A program made the position numbers and the translations under genes. From an uncultured Coriobacteriaceae bacterium (GTDB lineage: Bacteria; Actinomycetota; Coriobacteriia; Coriobacteriales; Atopobiaceae): DNA of 44,487 nucleotides. The notes beneath the pieces were generated by a model. The model was not told the origin of the DNA. It did no database searches and saw only the letters and a list, made by a program, of their open reading frames with translations. The stretch is taken from positions 1-44,487 of the forward strand of contig CACZCK010000023.1 of the NCBI GenBank assembly GCA_902779675.1, read 5' to 3'. Below are positions 31,074 to 39,917 of this stretch, in pieces. Within the stretch, counting starts at the first letter, position 1; each line of letters begins with the position of its first letter.

Positions 31074-32561
31074 CTAGGGCCGAAGGACGGGCATGACGGC
31101 CGTCTGACCAGCCGGCGGCTCGCCACCAAGCTCATCGTAGGGAATCACGGCCCCCTCGCCATAGAGCTCCACGGCGCGCTCGTCGCCGCTCTTCTCGTGC
31201 TCGCTCGCCCAGTTGGCCAGCAGCGTGTCGCGCGGGACGTAGCGCACCTCCCAGAGTTGGGCGAGCTCGTCGAGGAGTCGTCGTTCCGCTTGGTCTGCCA
31301 GGCCGCGCGATGCGATTGCGGCAAGCTCGTGTGCGACCTGGAAGGCGGGGTGGCCGTAGATGCGCGCCTCCCAGCCCTGCTCGCGCAGGGCAGCCCAGGC
31401 GTTTGCTACGGCGCCGTCGTCGACGCTGTCGAGCCCGACGAGCTCCTCCACGGCCGTGTGGGTGGCGTCGTCTGCGAGCAGGCCCTTGGCAAGCGCGGCA
31501 TAGCCGCAGGCCTGGCGCACGGGCAGCGCGTCGGCCATGCGAAGCTCGAGAGACCCCGTCCAACGTACGTCAGGCAAAACCGAGCGCAGCAGCAACGTGG
31601 CCTCCGCCTCGGACAGCTCGCGGTCCTCCATCAGGCGCTCGCAGGTGTCGGTGCCAGTCGAGAAGGTGACGCCCTCATCGCTGGTAAAGAGGATGGGCCT
31701 GGTGCCCTCGAGCCATCGTTCGTAGGCCACGAAGCCAAAGCCGCCACCACAGGCGCCTGGTACCATGCCACATCGGCGCGGGTCCACCTGCTCCCACACC
31801 ATGGAGCGCACCATGCGGGGCGTCGAGACTGGGTCGGACCCGCGCAGGCGGATGCTGTTGTCGGTGAGGAATGCAAGCAGGGGAGCCAGGGTCGCGCAAA
31901 TGCGATAGTCGCGCGCCGCCTCGGCAGCGGGTGTCCGGACGGGCAGCATGAGGACGGTGCCCGCCGTGCATCTCAGTGCGTCGCGGGCGTAGGCACCCGT
32001 GCGCGAGAGGTAGGCGTTGCGCAGCACGTTGCGCGAGAGTGGCACGGGCACGATGTCGGAGGGGGAGGACACGTAGGGGTTGTATCCCTGCGCGACCAGC
32101 GCATAGTCGCGCCCCAGCGCCTTGACGGCGAGGTGGAAGTGGCGGTCGAACACGTGGATCGCATCGAGCAGGGCAGCGAGGGAGTCCGCCGGTCCGACCT
32201 CGAGCGCCAGCTGGGCGCCCACGCCGAGCGTGGCGCGCACCTCCACGGGCTGCTCTCGGCCCTCCATGAGCAGCGAGCCGGCAACCCCCACCAGGTGGCC
32301 GTCGACCACGATCTGCCCCTCGGGATAAGTGCGCGCAAGCTCGGCGAGCACGCGCGCGACGCCATGGGAGCCCTCGTAGGGCACCGTCCTGTCGGAGGCC
32401 CGGTTGATCACGAAACGTTCGAGGGAGATGCGCAATCCTGAAGTTTGGGTGGAGGGGGAGGACTCGTCGGAGGCCCCGGACAGCGCCGCCATGAGCGTCG
32501 CACGGTTACGTTCGAGGCGTTCCTGCTGCTCTGTTGTGCGGACTCGCGCATGCTTTGCCAT
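31074..32561 (-). CDS. Glutamate-cysteine ligase-like protein (GCS2 family)
   Basis: A 495-residue protein resembling the plant/actinobacterial type of gamma-glutamylcysteine synthetase. Family-like parts are YEGSHGVARVLAELA and the GQIVVDGH strand, GYNPYVSSPSDIVP, the AARDYRICATLAPLLAFLTDNS stretch (matching the LAP.L.ALFANSP block), RSMVWEQVDPRRCGMVPG (matching RS.IW...D..R.G) and GSLELRMADALPV near residue 350. It would form gamma-glutamylcysteine or a related gamma-glutamyl amide in the cytoplasm. No glutathione synthetase gene is in the window. Divergent enough that substrate change is possible. GAGGGGG precedes the ATG. It diverges from the flippase-like gene. Confidence 0.75.
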   Translation of the reverse strand: MAKHARVRTTEQQERLERNRATLMAALSGASDESSPSTQTSGLRISLERFVINRASDRTVPYEGSHGVARVLAELARTYPEGQIVVDGHLVGVAGSLLMEGREQPVEVRATLGVGAQLALEVGPADSLAALLDAIHVFDRHFHLAVKALGRDYALVAQGYNPYVSSPSDIVPVPLSRNVLRNAYLSRTGAYARDALRCTAGTVLMLPVRTPAAEAARDYRICATLAPLLAFLTDNSIRLRGSDPVSTPRMVRSMVWEQVDPRRCGMVPGACGGGFGFVAYERWLEGTRPILFTSDEGVTFSTGTDTCERLMEDRELSEAEATLLLRSVLPDVRWTGSLELRMADALPVRQACGYAALAKGLLADDATHTAVEELVGLDSVDDGAVANAWAALREQGWEARIYGHPAFQVAHELAAIASRGLADQAERRLLDELAQLWEVRYVPRDTLLANWASEHEKSGDERAVELYGEGAVIPYDELGGEPPAGQTAVMPVLRP

Positions 32562-32691
32562 GTGTGCCCCCTCGTGGATTGGAGAGCGTGGTGCGGTTGT
32601 TTCCTAGTATGCCCATTCTTACGAATTGCTAGAATAGGCAGACACGGAAACTTATCGCACTGCCGCCCCGGTGCTGTTGTTGGGAGGGGCC

Positions 32692-33951
32692 ATGCCTCAG
32701 GAGAAGCGCAGCAAAAACGTAGCCAAGAAGGTTCCGCTCAAGGTTTCGGGTTCCTCGACCCATACCTCGTCCTCCACCGCCCAGCAAGGGGACGACAATG
32801 CCCAGGCCCGCAACGGAGCCATATTCCTCGGCGCGGTGGTCGTAGCCTACATCGTCTATCTCGTCGTCACGGGGCAGATGGCCACCTTCCTCGATGCCCT
32901 GTCCAACGTCGACAGCGCGTGGGTCATCGGTGCCGCCATCTGCTACGTGTTCTACTTCATCTTTGGCGTCATTGCCTACGCCATTGCCGTCTACCTCGAC
33001 CACGACTCGCCAGTGGGCATCCGCGACCTCATGAGCGTCGAGGCCTCGGGCGTGTTCTTTGGCAACCTTACGCCCATGATGGCTGGTGCCGTTCCCTCGC
33101 AGATCTACCGCCTCACGCGCACGGGCCTCGACGTGGGCGAGGCGAGTGCCACGCAGTTCACGCGATTCATCATGTTCCAGCTGGCTGTGGTGCTCTTTGC
33201 CGCCATGATGCTGGTGGCCAAGCTCAAGTTCTTCTTCGAGGCCTACGGCAACATCGTGGTGCTCAACCTGGTGGTCTTTGGCGTGCACCTGGCCGAGTGC
33301 GTGGGCCTGTTCGTGATCTGCCTGTGCCCGGGTCTGGTCATGCGCTTTGGCAACTGGGCGATCGAGCTGCTGTCCCGCCATGGCTGGCTCAAGAACCGCG
33401 AGCACTGGGACGAGATGGTCAACGTGCAGGTCATGGAGTTCTCCGAGGCCTTCAAGCGGGCTGCCCGCGATCTCCCGTCAATGGGGCTGACCCTCGTGGT
33501 GACGATGCTGCAGCTGGCCAGTCTGTACATGATCCCGTGGTTCGTGCTCAACGCCTTTGGCGTGCGCGGCGACTTCGTGGAGTGCCTGGCAGCCGGCTCG
33601 ATGGTGCAGATGGTGGCCTCTGCAGTGCCCCTGCCCGGCGGCACCGGTGGCGCCGAGGGCGGCTTCGTGATGTTCTATGGCCGCATGTTTGGTGCAGCCA
33701 CCTCCGCGGGCTTTTTGGTCTGGCGCATCGTGACCTTCTTTGCGCCGACCATTATCGCCGCACCGCTGCTGGGCCTGTCCACGCGCAACCGCACGGTGAG
33801 CATCTACCGTCGCGTCCAGCGGATCAAGCGCCACCTCTCTCGCAAGGGTGGATCGGGCGGCAAGAGCAAGGGTGGCAGCTCCGGTGGCTTCAAGATCAAG
33901 GGTGCGGCGATCGAGCGCAAGGCAGACGACCGCAAGCGCGTCTCAGAGTAG
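32692..33951 (+). CDS. Flippase-like / LPG-synthase TM-region family membrane protein
   Basis: A 419-residue polytopic protein of the lysylphosphatidylglycerol synthase TM-region family (UPF0104, PF03706). About eight helices are visible, with the diagnostic motif PLPGGTGGAEGGFVMFY in the second half and the segment GVFFGNLTPMMAGAVPSQIYRLTRTG. There is no C-terminal aminoacyl-transferase domain, so it is not an MprF lysyl-PG synthase but a possible flippase or lipid/glycan exporter. The N-terminal 40 residues and the C-terminal 50 are hydrophilic; the latter is rich in Lys, Gly and Ser (GGSGGKSKGGSSGGFK), a basic tail inside the cell. GGGAGGGGC precedes the ATG at 32692. A hairpin follows the stop. 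Confidence 0.9.
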   Translation: MPQEKRSKNVAKKVPLKVSGSSTHTSSSTAQQGDDNAQARNGAIFLGAVVVAYIVYLVVTGQMATFLDALSNVDSAWVIGAAICYVFYFIFGVIAYAIAVYLDHDSPVGIRDLMSVEASGVFFGNLTPMMAGAVPSQIYRLTRTGLDVGEASATQFTRFIMFQLAVVLFAAMMLVAKLKFFFEAYGNIVVLNLVVFGVHLAECVGLFVICLCPGLVMRFGNWAIELLSRHGWLKNREHWDEMVNVQVMEFSEAFKRAARDLPSMGLTLVVTMLQLASLYMIPWFVLNAFGVRGDFVECLAAGSMVQMVASAVPLPGGTGGAEGGFVMFYGRMFGAATSAGFLVWRIVTFFAPTIIAAPLLGLSTRNRTVSIYRRVQRIKRHLSRKGGSGGKSKGGSSGGFKIKGAAIERKADDRKRVSE

Positions 33952-33969
33952 GGACGCTTTTTCGAGAGC

Positions 33970-34004
33970 AATCGCGCAAAGGGGAGCATCCCCTTTGCGC
34001 GATT
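33970..34004 (+). terminator. Hairpin terminator between convergent genes
   Basis: A perfect 16-bp stem (33970-33985 with 33989-34004) and three-base loop, followed on the plus strand by the T-containing but interrupted CTATTAG. It lies between the flippase-like gene and convergent serine dehydratase gene. Confidence 0.75.
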
Positions 34005-34032
34005 CTATTAGCGTGAAGGTGACCGGGGCGTC

Positions 34033-35598
34033 TTACCTGCAGCAGGCTGAGCAGGCGCTCGGAGCAGCCGCGAGGCCTCCTAGGGCCGTCTCGCGCAGGG
34101 AGGCTGGCAGTGCCTGACCAACCTGTCGCATGGCGTCGACTACCTCGTCGAAGGGCAGGGGGCTCTCGATGCCTGAGAGGGCTAGCTGGGCTGCGCTCAT
34201 GGCGTTGGCCACGCCGGCCGCGTTGCGCAGTTGGCAGGGGTACTCCACGAGGCCGCGCACCGGGTCGCAGACCAGCCCCAGCATGTTGGCGATGACAATC
34301 GCGGCAGCGTCCAGACAAGTCTTGGGGCTCGCGCCATGCATCTCGGCCAATGCGGCCGCTGCCATTGCAGCGGCGGTGCCCACTTCGGCCTGGCAGCCAC
34401 CCTCGGCACCTGACACGCTTGCGTTTTGGGCCACCAGCGCTCTCACGGCGGCTGCGGTCCACAGCCCCGCCCAGATGCGCTCGCTCTCCATCTGGGCGAC
34501 GCTTGCGGCAGCCAGTACAGTGCCGGGAATCACACCCGCCGAGCCTGCAGTCGGTGCCGCCACGATGACGCCCATGTTGGCCGAGCGCTCAAGCACGGCC
34601 ATCGCGTAAGCCGTCGCCTGCGAGAGCGTGGGCCCGAGCATCCCGCCTGCCAAGGCCTCGGTTCCCGCCGCCACTGCGGCCGCCTGCCCGTCGAGCAGCC
34701 CACCCAAGGAGCGGCGCGGGTGCTCTATGGTATCGGTCACCTCGTGGCACATTGCCTCGTACACCGCCCGCATCAGCTCGTCGACGTCCTGCTCGGGGCG
34801 CAGGTCGCGCTCGCGTTCGCGCATGACCTGCGAGATGGGCCATCCGCTGCGCTCGCAGACCTCCAGCAGTTCGGCTCCCGTCGAGAAGGGATGTCGCAGC
34901 GTGACGTTCTCGGCCGATATGGGCGCGCCTGGCACGTGGATAGAGGTGGCGAAGGTCACGTTGGCGGCGTGGCGCAGGCTCTCCACCACCCAGGATTCGA
35001 CATCGGCATCGAGCTCGAACACGCTGTATGCGGTGCCGCCGCGCCGGCTGCGGAAGGTGCTCATGGTGGCGATGTTGGTGCCCGACGCCGAGACCAGCGC
35101 CGTGAGCGTGGCCAGCACGCCCGGCTTGTCCTGGTGCTCGACGAAGAGGGTGGGGTAGTCGCCCGTCAGCGTGACGGGCACGCCGTTCACGCGGCTGATG
35201 CGCACGCGCCCACCGCCGAGGGACTCGCCTCGGACGGTCGTCTTCCAGCCGTCGCCCTCCATGAGCACGTCGCAGGTGTTGGGATGCGTGACCTCGCCGT
35301 CCTCGGCCGTCAGGAAGCGGTAGGAGAGTCCGGCCTCGTCTGCGAGGGCAAAGGACGTGCGAACGCGTTCGTCATCGGTCTCGAGGCCGAGCATGCCGGC
35401 CACCAGGGCCCGGTCGGTGCCATGGCCCCTGCCGGTACGCGCAAACGACTCGTACAGCGTGAACGTGACGCTCTGGGGCTCATGGGGAGCAAACATGCGC
35501 GCCACCTGGGCTATGCGCAATGCTCCTGCGGTGTGCGAGCTGGAAGGGCCCACCATGATGGGGCCGAGGATGTCGAAGGCGGAGGTGGTCATTATCAT
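34033..35598 (-). CDS. sdaA: L-serine dehydratase, iron-sulfur type, beta-ACT-alpha fusion
   Basis: A 521-residue single-chain enzyme deaminating L-serine to pyruvate and ammonia. The first 220 residues are the beta part: AFDILGPIMVGPSSSHTAG and FARTGRGHGTDRAL, followed by an ACT domain (FVEHQDKPGVLATLTALVSA) that could sense an amino acid. The rest is the alpha part with APTAGSAGVIPGTVL, EGGCQAEVG and LVCDPVRGLVEYPCQ, whose three cysteines hold the [4Fe-4S] cluster. In many Firmicutes these parts are two proteins, SdaAB and SdaAA; here they are fused. The chain ends ACSACCR, and C-terminal cysteines can occupy the active site in related enzymes. The ATG at 35598 follows GGAG; an ATG two codons later is possible. 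Confidence 0.95.
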   Translation of the reverse strand: MIMTTSAFDILGPIMVGPSSSHTAGALRIAQVARMFAPHEPQSVTFTLYESFARTGRGHGTDRALVAGMLGLETDDERVRTSFALADEAGLSYRFLTAEDGEVTHPNTCDVLMEGDGWKTTVRGESLGGGRVRISRVNGVPVTLTGDYPTLFVEHQDKPGVLATLTALVSASGTNIATMSTFRSRRGGTAYSVFELDADVESWVVESLRHAANVTFATSIHVPGAPISAENVTLRHPFSTGAELLEVCERSGWPISQVMRERERDLRPEQDVDELMRAVYEAMCHEVTDTIEHPRRSLGGLLDGQAAAVAAGTEALAGGMLGPTLSQATAYAMAVLERSANMGVIVAAPTAGSAGVIPGTVLAAASVAQMESERIWAGLWTAAAVRALVAQNASVSGAEGGCQAEVGTAAAMAAAALAEMHGASPKTCLDAAAIVIANMLGLVCDPVRGLVEYPCQLRNAAGVANAMSAAQLALSGIESPLPFDEVVDAMRQVGQALPASLRETALGGLAAAPSACSACCR

Positions 35599-35791
35599 GG
35601 GGCATGCTCCAAGCGGATGCGATAGTCGTTCAACTGCTGATGATAGCGCGACTGATGTCCTGGCGGCTCGCCGCATATCGCACGGCGCGGCGCTCGCGCG
35701 GGCGTCTGGCGGACGGCATGGCCGCCTGTGTCAGCGGTTATGGTAGGTTGTTGGGATGACCAACGTCGGATCGAGCTACAAGGGGGCGCTC

Positions 35792-36748
35792 ATGCGCGAT
35801 GGCCTGACGCCAACGGCATACCTGTTTGACGAGCTGCGGCAGCAGGCGGGCATCTCCAACCGCGACGCAGCCCTCATCCTGCTCTCAACACGCCCCATCT
35901 ATGCGGGGCGCTCGCCCCGTGATCGCATCGGCGAGCGCACCTTCCTCTCACGCGAGGTCGTCCACGTCACGCCCAACAAGATCAACCCAGCCATCTACGG
36001 CGACTTCTCCCAGAGCGCGCAGACCATCACCTCGCGGCTGGCGGGCATCCACGGCTGGGGAGACAAGGCACATGCGCAGGTCATCTCGCGCTATGCGGGG
36101 GAGGCGGCGACCAACATGGTGCGCCTGCTCGACGCCTACGGGCGTGAGGGACGCATCTACGCAAACACCGTGATGCGTGTGGGGTCACTGCGCCTCTCGC
36201 GAGAGTCCGACCGAGCCGTCCTTCTGGTGCTGGCTTTCGTGGTGGCAGGATGCCTGGCGGACCCACGTGCCGTCTCGGAGGAGGTCGAGCGCTTTACCCG
36301 CGAGAAGCTCGCGCGTGAGATGGGCACCCTCATCAGCGATCCCACGCCGCGCGCGCAACAGACCATGTTCGACGGTGCGCCAAATCTGCTTGGGCTGGTA
36401 CGCGTGGTGAGCGGGTCCATCCGTCCGCCCATCTATCCGCTGTCGCAGGGTCCAAAGGGCACCGTCATCGGGTCGATCCCCAGCGAGGGAAGCAGCATCA
36501 CCGACGTGGAGGTAGACGTGTCTCGCCAGCATCTGGTGGTGTGGCATCAGGATGGCGGATGGTGGTGCCAGGGGCTGCAGTCCACCAACGGCACCTTCCT
36601 GATCCGCGGCACGACCAAGGATCTTGTCAGGGTTGAGGAGCCGCGCAGCTCCCGCACCACCGCATCGGTGCCCGTGGCGATCTCTGCGGGCGACACGCTC
36701 TGCCTTGGGCGCAGGACCAGGTTCCTTGTCATACAAATGACCAGCTAG
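35792..36748 (+). CDS. FHA-domain protein, cytoplasmic
   Basis: A 318-residue soluble protein. Residues 1-210 are mostly helical with no domain that I recognise. The FHA domain spans about 222-315 and shows S244-RQH247 and STNGTF (N266, G267). At the position of the conserved GR arginine that contacts phosphothreonine it reads IGS (G227-S228), so phospho-recognition may be altered. The start is placed at the ATG at 35792 because AGGGGGC lies five bases upstream; an ATG at 35756 is in frame with a weak site. It opens the co-directional FHA/VWA/PP2C/SGNH cluster, with a 157-base gap before the next gene. Confidence 0.85.
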   Translation: MRDGLTPTAYLFDELRQQAGISNRDAALILLSTRPIYAGRSPRDRIGERTFLSREVVHVTPNKINPAIYGDFSQSAQTITSRLAGIHGWGDKAHAQVISRYAGEAATNMVRLLDAYGREGRIYANTVMRVGSLRLSRESDRAVLLVLAFVVAGCLADPRAVSEEVERFTREKLAREMGTLISDPTPRAQQTMFDGAPNLLGLVRVVSGSIRPPIYPLSQGPKGTVIGSIPSEGSSITDVEVDVSRQHLVVWHQDGGWWCQGLQSTNGTFLIRGTTKDLVRVEEPRSSRTTASVPVAISAGDTLCLGRRTRFLVIQMTS

Positions 36749-36796
36749 AGATTGGTCTTACAGGGGCCAAGGCATCCCTTTTGCAAACAGGCTAAC

Positions 36797-36834
36797 TGTT
36801 GCGCAACAAATGCACCGAGGGTGGCTGTTATCAT
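36797..36834 (+). promoter_or_regulatory. Palindrome and possible -10 ahead of the membrane FHA gene
   Basis: A 12-bp palindrome TGTTGCGCAACA (36797-36808) is followed by TATCAT (36829-36834), a fair -10. A matching -35 is missing at the usual distance. The 157-base gap before 36906 is the only large gap in the cluster, so a promoter here is plausible. Confidence 0.35.
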
Positions 36835-36905
36835 CTCGGCAGAGGAAATGAGACGTTCTGGCAGTTCTGTCATAGGCGTCTTGCAATTTGCGAGGAGGTA
36901 TCGGG

Positions 36906-37898
36906 ATGGACGGCGTCACTTTCATCGAGATCAATTACGACCAGGCATGGATTGACAGCTCGCTGCTGGGGCTTGCGGGATTCTCGTGGCTCTATTCGTG
37001 GGGCATGTACCTGTTCCTCATCGCCACGCTTGGCATCCTCATCTGGATCTTCTTCGACTCCATCACCAAGCACAAGGACCAGCAGGCGCTCGTGCCGCGC
37101 ATCCTTGCCATGGTGGGCTTCTTCCTGATCTTCCCGGCCTTCATCTTCCGCTTTACCGGCAACGCCGACGGCATCCACACCTTGGTGCGTCTTGGCGGCG
37201 AGCCGGGCACGCCCTACTATGCGGGACCCATCAACTGGAACGTCAACTGGCTGGTCAAGGGCTATGGCCCGATGATCGCCATGGTTGCCCTCGCCGGTGT
37301 GGTCGTGTCCATCGTGGCCATGGTCATCTATGCGAGCACGGTGCAGCGCAGCAAGGTGAGCATCGGTGGCGTCGGTGGCACCATGTTCGGCAACAACCTC
37401 AACGACCGCATGGCCGCGCTTGAGAACGAGGTCCAGAACGTGCAGCGCGCCGCCGCGACTCCCACGCCGATCCCCTCCGCCCCCATTCCGTCCGCTCCCA
37501 TCCCCTCCGCTCCCGCAGCGGGCATGGGCACCAGGAGCGCAAACGGCACCATCATCGACCGCAAGCCCCAGGCTGCCACGATCATCGACGTGCCCCAGTC
37601 GGGCGACACCCTGACTGTCCAGGAGGGCAACGGGCGCGGCACCATCTACGACCTGCCCGTCGACGACGTGGTCGTGGGTCGCGACCCCAACAGCTTCGTA
37701 GTCCTGCATGACGGCAAGGTGTCCAGCAAGCACCTCAAGCTGGTCTATGACCCCTCTGGCGCATGGAGCGTGCTCGATCTTGGCAGCACCAACGGCACCT
37801 ACATCAACGGGCAGCGCGTGAGCGGGCAGGCCTACCTCAACGATGGCGACTCCATCAAGGTCGGCGACACGGTGCTCGTGTATCGCCAGGGACACTAA
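36906..37898 (+). CDS. Membrane-anchored FHA-domain protein
   Basis: A 330-residue protein. Three membrane helices are likely (about 30-50, 63-82 and 122-142), with the C-terminus in the cytoplasm. A low-complexity linker follows: PIPSAP repeated three times at about 188-203, then two TIID motifs (215-218 and 226-229) that could be threonine phosphorylation sites. The FHA domain (240-330) is canonical: VVGRD with R259, SSKH with S274 and H276, and LGSTNGTYING with N296. It should bind phosphothreonine peptides at the membrane. GAGGAGG lies about six bases before the ATG at 36906. The VWA gene begins 12 bases after its stop, so the two are probably one transcript. Confidence 0.9.
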   Translation: MDGVTFIEINYDQAWIDSSLLGLAGFSWLYSWGMYLFLIATLGILIWIFFDSITKHKDQQALVPRILAMVGFFLIFPAFIFRFTGNADGIHTLVRLGGEPGTPYYAGPINWNVNWLVKGYGPMIAMVALAGVVVSIVAMVIYASTVQRSKVSIGGVGGTMFGNNLNDRMAALENEVQNVQRAAATPTPIPSAPIPSAPIPSAPAAGMGTRSANGTIIDRKPQAATIIDVPQSGDTLTVQEGNGRGTIYDLPVDDVVVGRDPNSFVVLHDGKVSSKHLKLVYDPSGAWSVLDLGSTNGTYINGQRVSGQAYLNDGDSIKVGDTVLVYRQGH

Positions 37899-37910
37899 GG
37901 CGGGGTCATC

Positions 37911-39917
37911 GTGAAGCGCCTCACCTCCAAGCGTCACGCGATGTGGCTGGCGGGCCTTGTGCTGGCCTTCGCCCTCGCGCTTCTTGCCCCTGGTCGCCAG
38001 GCCCTTGCGGACGTGCGCGACGACGTGCCCAGCGTGCTGGTCATCGATTCGTGCCTGGGAGACTACGACCTGTGCACCCTGCACTGGGTGGGCGAGGAGC
38101 CCGAGGTCGTCGCGGAAGGCGACCACACCATGCTGGTCACCTCGACAGACCCGGCGTGGTGGTCCGATGGGGGCGGCACGGGTGACGCTCCGGCCACCTT
38201 CGTGCTGGGCACATCCGCCGCGGGAGCCTCGGTGAGCGCCGACGACATCGTGTGGGCGCTCGACCAGATCCGTGCCTCGGGAGCCGAGCCGCGTACCTTC
38301 GTGGTGGCCATGGGCCTCACCGGCTTGCCTCTGCGGCAGTACGCCGAAGGCCTGGCCGGTACGAGCCAGACGTCGCGGGCCGACCTGGTGGGCATGGCCT
38401 TCTGCGGCACGCCCCATGGTGGGTGCAGCGCGCTTGCCACCTATGCAGACCTGCCCATCTGGGACCAGGTGCTCTCAACCGTCGGCATCACGCGGGACGA
38501 TCTGACGCCTGGCAGCGCCTACCTGCAGGAGCTTGATGGGGGCACGTTCCCCGCGGTGTGCAAGACGCTGCTGGTTGGCGGCGAGGTGGGCGATCTGGGC
38601 TTTGGCATGACCGATGGCCTGTTCGTCGCGGCAGACCTAGCGCTCGACCCTGCGGTGAGCGACCAGGTGCAGCGCGTCCAGGTAAACGCCACCGCCTCCC
38701 AGCAGGTCAACCTCACAGGCGCGTGGAGTCGCTTCACCAGCGAGATCGACTATCCCGACCGTGTTGTGGACAGCGCCCTCGTGGAGCGCCTCTCCGCCAT
38801 TGCCGGCTACGGGATCTCCGCCGAGGTGCAACAGCAGGTTCGCGAGTTCTACGAGGCGTGGTTCGGCGAGGGCACTCCCGTCACGCACAACAGCACCGCC
38901 CTTCTCTTCGACCTGTCGGGCAGCATGCTCAATCCCATCGACGCGAGCCGCGACAAGCTTGCCGCAGGCAAGGAGGCCGCCAAGGAATACCTGCGCGCCA
39001 TGCAGGCCGTGAGCGAACTGCCGCAGTCCGCGCCTATGGACGTCTCGGTGATCGGATTTGCCGAGGCTGCCAGCACCGTGGCCACTGGCTACGACAAGGC
39101 GGCTTGCGACGCCGTACAGGCCATGGACGCCTATGGTGAGACGGACATCGGCCTGGCGCTCGACCGCGCCATGGCGTACCTCGACAAGGCGCCTACCTGC
39201 GCCGACCGCCACGTGCTGTTGCTCTCCGACGGAGCCAGCACCCAGGGCCAGACCGAGGAGCAGATGCTCTCGGGGTCGGTCGCCCAGGCCAAGGCTGCTG
39301 GCATCGCCATCGACACCATCGGCTTCGGTGACATCGGCGAGTCCGACGCGGGTTTCTTGAAGCGCGTGTCCGAGGCGACGGGTGGCACCTACTACCTTGC
39401 GCAGGACACCTATGCCCTCAAGGTCAACTTCCTCACGTCGTATTACTCGTCGCTGGGATTGCAGCTGACCGACGAGGAGGTTTCGGACGGCGCACCGGCT
39501 ACGGTGTCGGTGGGGTCTGTCGACGAGCACGTCACGGCCTTGGAGGCGGGCGTCGTCTCAAAGCGCGATGTGCCTCAGGTACGCCTACTGCGTGACGGCG
39601 AGGCGCTCGATGAGGGCCTCTATTCCGTCCAGGAGGAGTATGGCCTGGTCACGGTACAGATCGTTGACCCCCAGAAAGGCGACTACGAGCTCGAGCTGTC
39701 GGGTGACACCGGCGCGCTGCACGTGTTTGCCGTGAGGCAGCCCGGCATCGCAAAGGTGTGGCATGGCACCGAGGCAAAGCAGGACATGGGACTCTACCTC
39801 GTGATTGGTGCGAGTGTGGCGCTGGTCGCGGCCATAGGCATCGTGGTGGCGCGCACCATGCGCAAGGGGTCTGCGAATGCGAGTGGCACAAAGGCGATTG
39901 GCGGGACCAGGCGATGA
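37911..39917 (+). CDS. Secreted VWA-domain protein with lipase-like N-terminal half and C-terminal anchor
   Basis: A 668-residue surface protein. A signal peptide covers about 1-34 (hydrophobic core 12-27, cleavage near ALA-DV). Residues 40-300 resemble an alpha/beta-hydrolase: FVVAMGLTGLPL, MAFCGTPHGG (lipase-like GTPHxG) and MTDGLF; but the nucleophile elbow GxSxG is missing, so it is likely catalytically dead. The VWA domain (about 327-510) has an intact MIDAS: D334-L-S336-G-S338, T411 and D440. A last beta-rich region is followed by a helix at about 632-653 and a basic tail, giving a type I membrane orientation. The start is GTG at 37911. Its stop overlaps the next ATG (ATGA). Confidence 0.88.
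   Translation: MKRLTSKRHAMWLAGLVLAFALALLAPGRQALADVRDDVPSVLVIDSCLGDYDLCTLHWVGEEPEVVAEGDHTMLVTSTDPAWWSDGGGTGDAPATFVLGTSAAGASVSADDIVWALDQIRASGAEPRTFVVAMGLTGLPLRQYAEGLAGTSQTSRADLVGMAFCGTPHGGCSALATYADLPIWDQVLSTVGITRDDLTPGSAYLQELDGGTFPAVCKTLLVGGEVGDLGFGMTDGLFVAADLALDPAVSDQVQRVQVNATASQQVNLTGAWSRFTSEIDYPDRVVDSALVERLSAIAGYGISAEVQQQVREFYEAWFGEGTPVTHNSTALLFDLSGSMLNPIDASRDKLAAGKEAAKEYLRAMQAVSELPQSAPMDVSVIGFAEAASTVATGYDKAACDAVQAMDAYGETDIGLALDRAMAYLDKAPTCADRHVLLLSDGASTQGQTEEQMLSGSVAQAKAAGIAIDTIGFGDIGESDAGFLKRVSEATGGTYYLAQDTYALKVNFLTSYYSSLGLQLTDEEVSDGAPATVSVGSVDEHVTALEAGVVSKRDVPQVRLLRDGEALDEGLYSVQEEYGLVTVQIVDPQKGDYELELSGDTGALHVFAVRQPGIAKVWHGTEAKQDMGLYLVIGASVALVAAIGIVVARTMRKGSANASGTKAIGGTRR

Noticed and set aside
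29482..31077. A 531-codon plus-strand frame opposite an MFS gene
   Set aside because: Repetitive His/Glu/Asp-rich translation typical of the complement of membrane-helix codons.
31011..32441. A 476-codon plus-strand frame opposite the glutamate-cysteine ligase-like gene
   Set aside because: No ribosome site or domain; the minus strand has a Shine-Dalgarno sequence and family motifs.
36797..36808. TGTTGCGCAACA palindrome as a replication or attachment site
   Set aside because: Too short and isolated; no integrase, recombinase or DnaA-box cluster nearby, so kept only as a possible operator.
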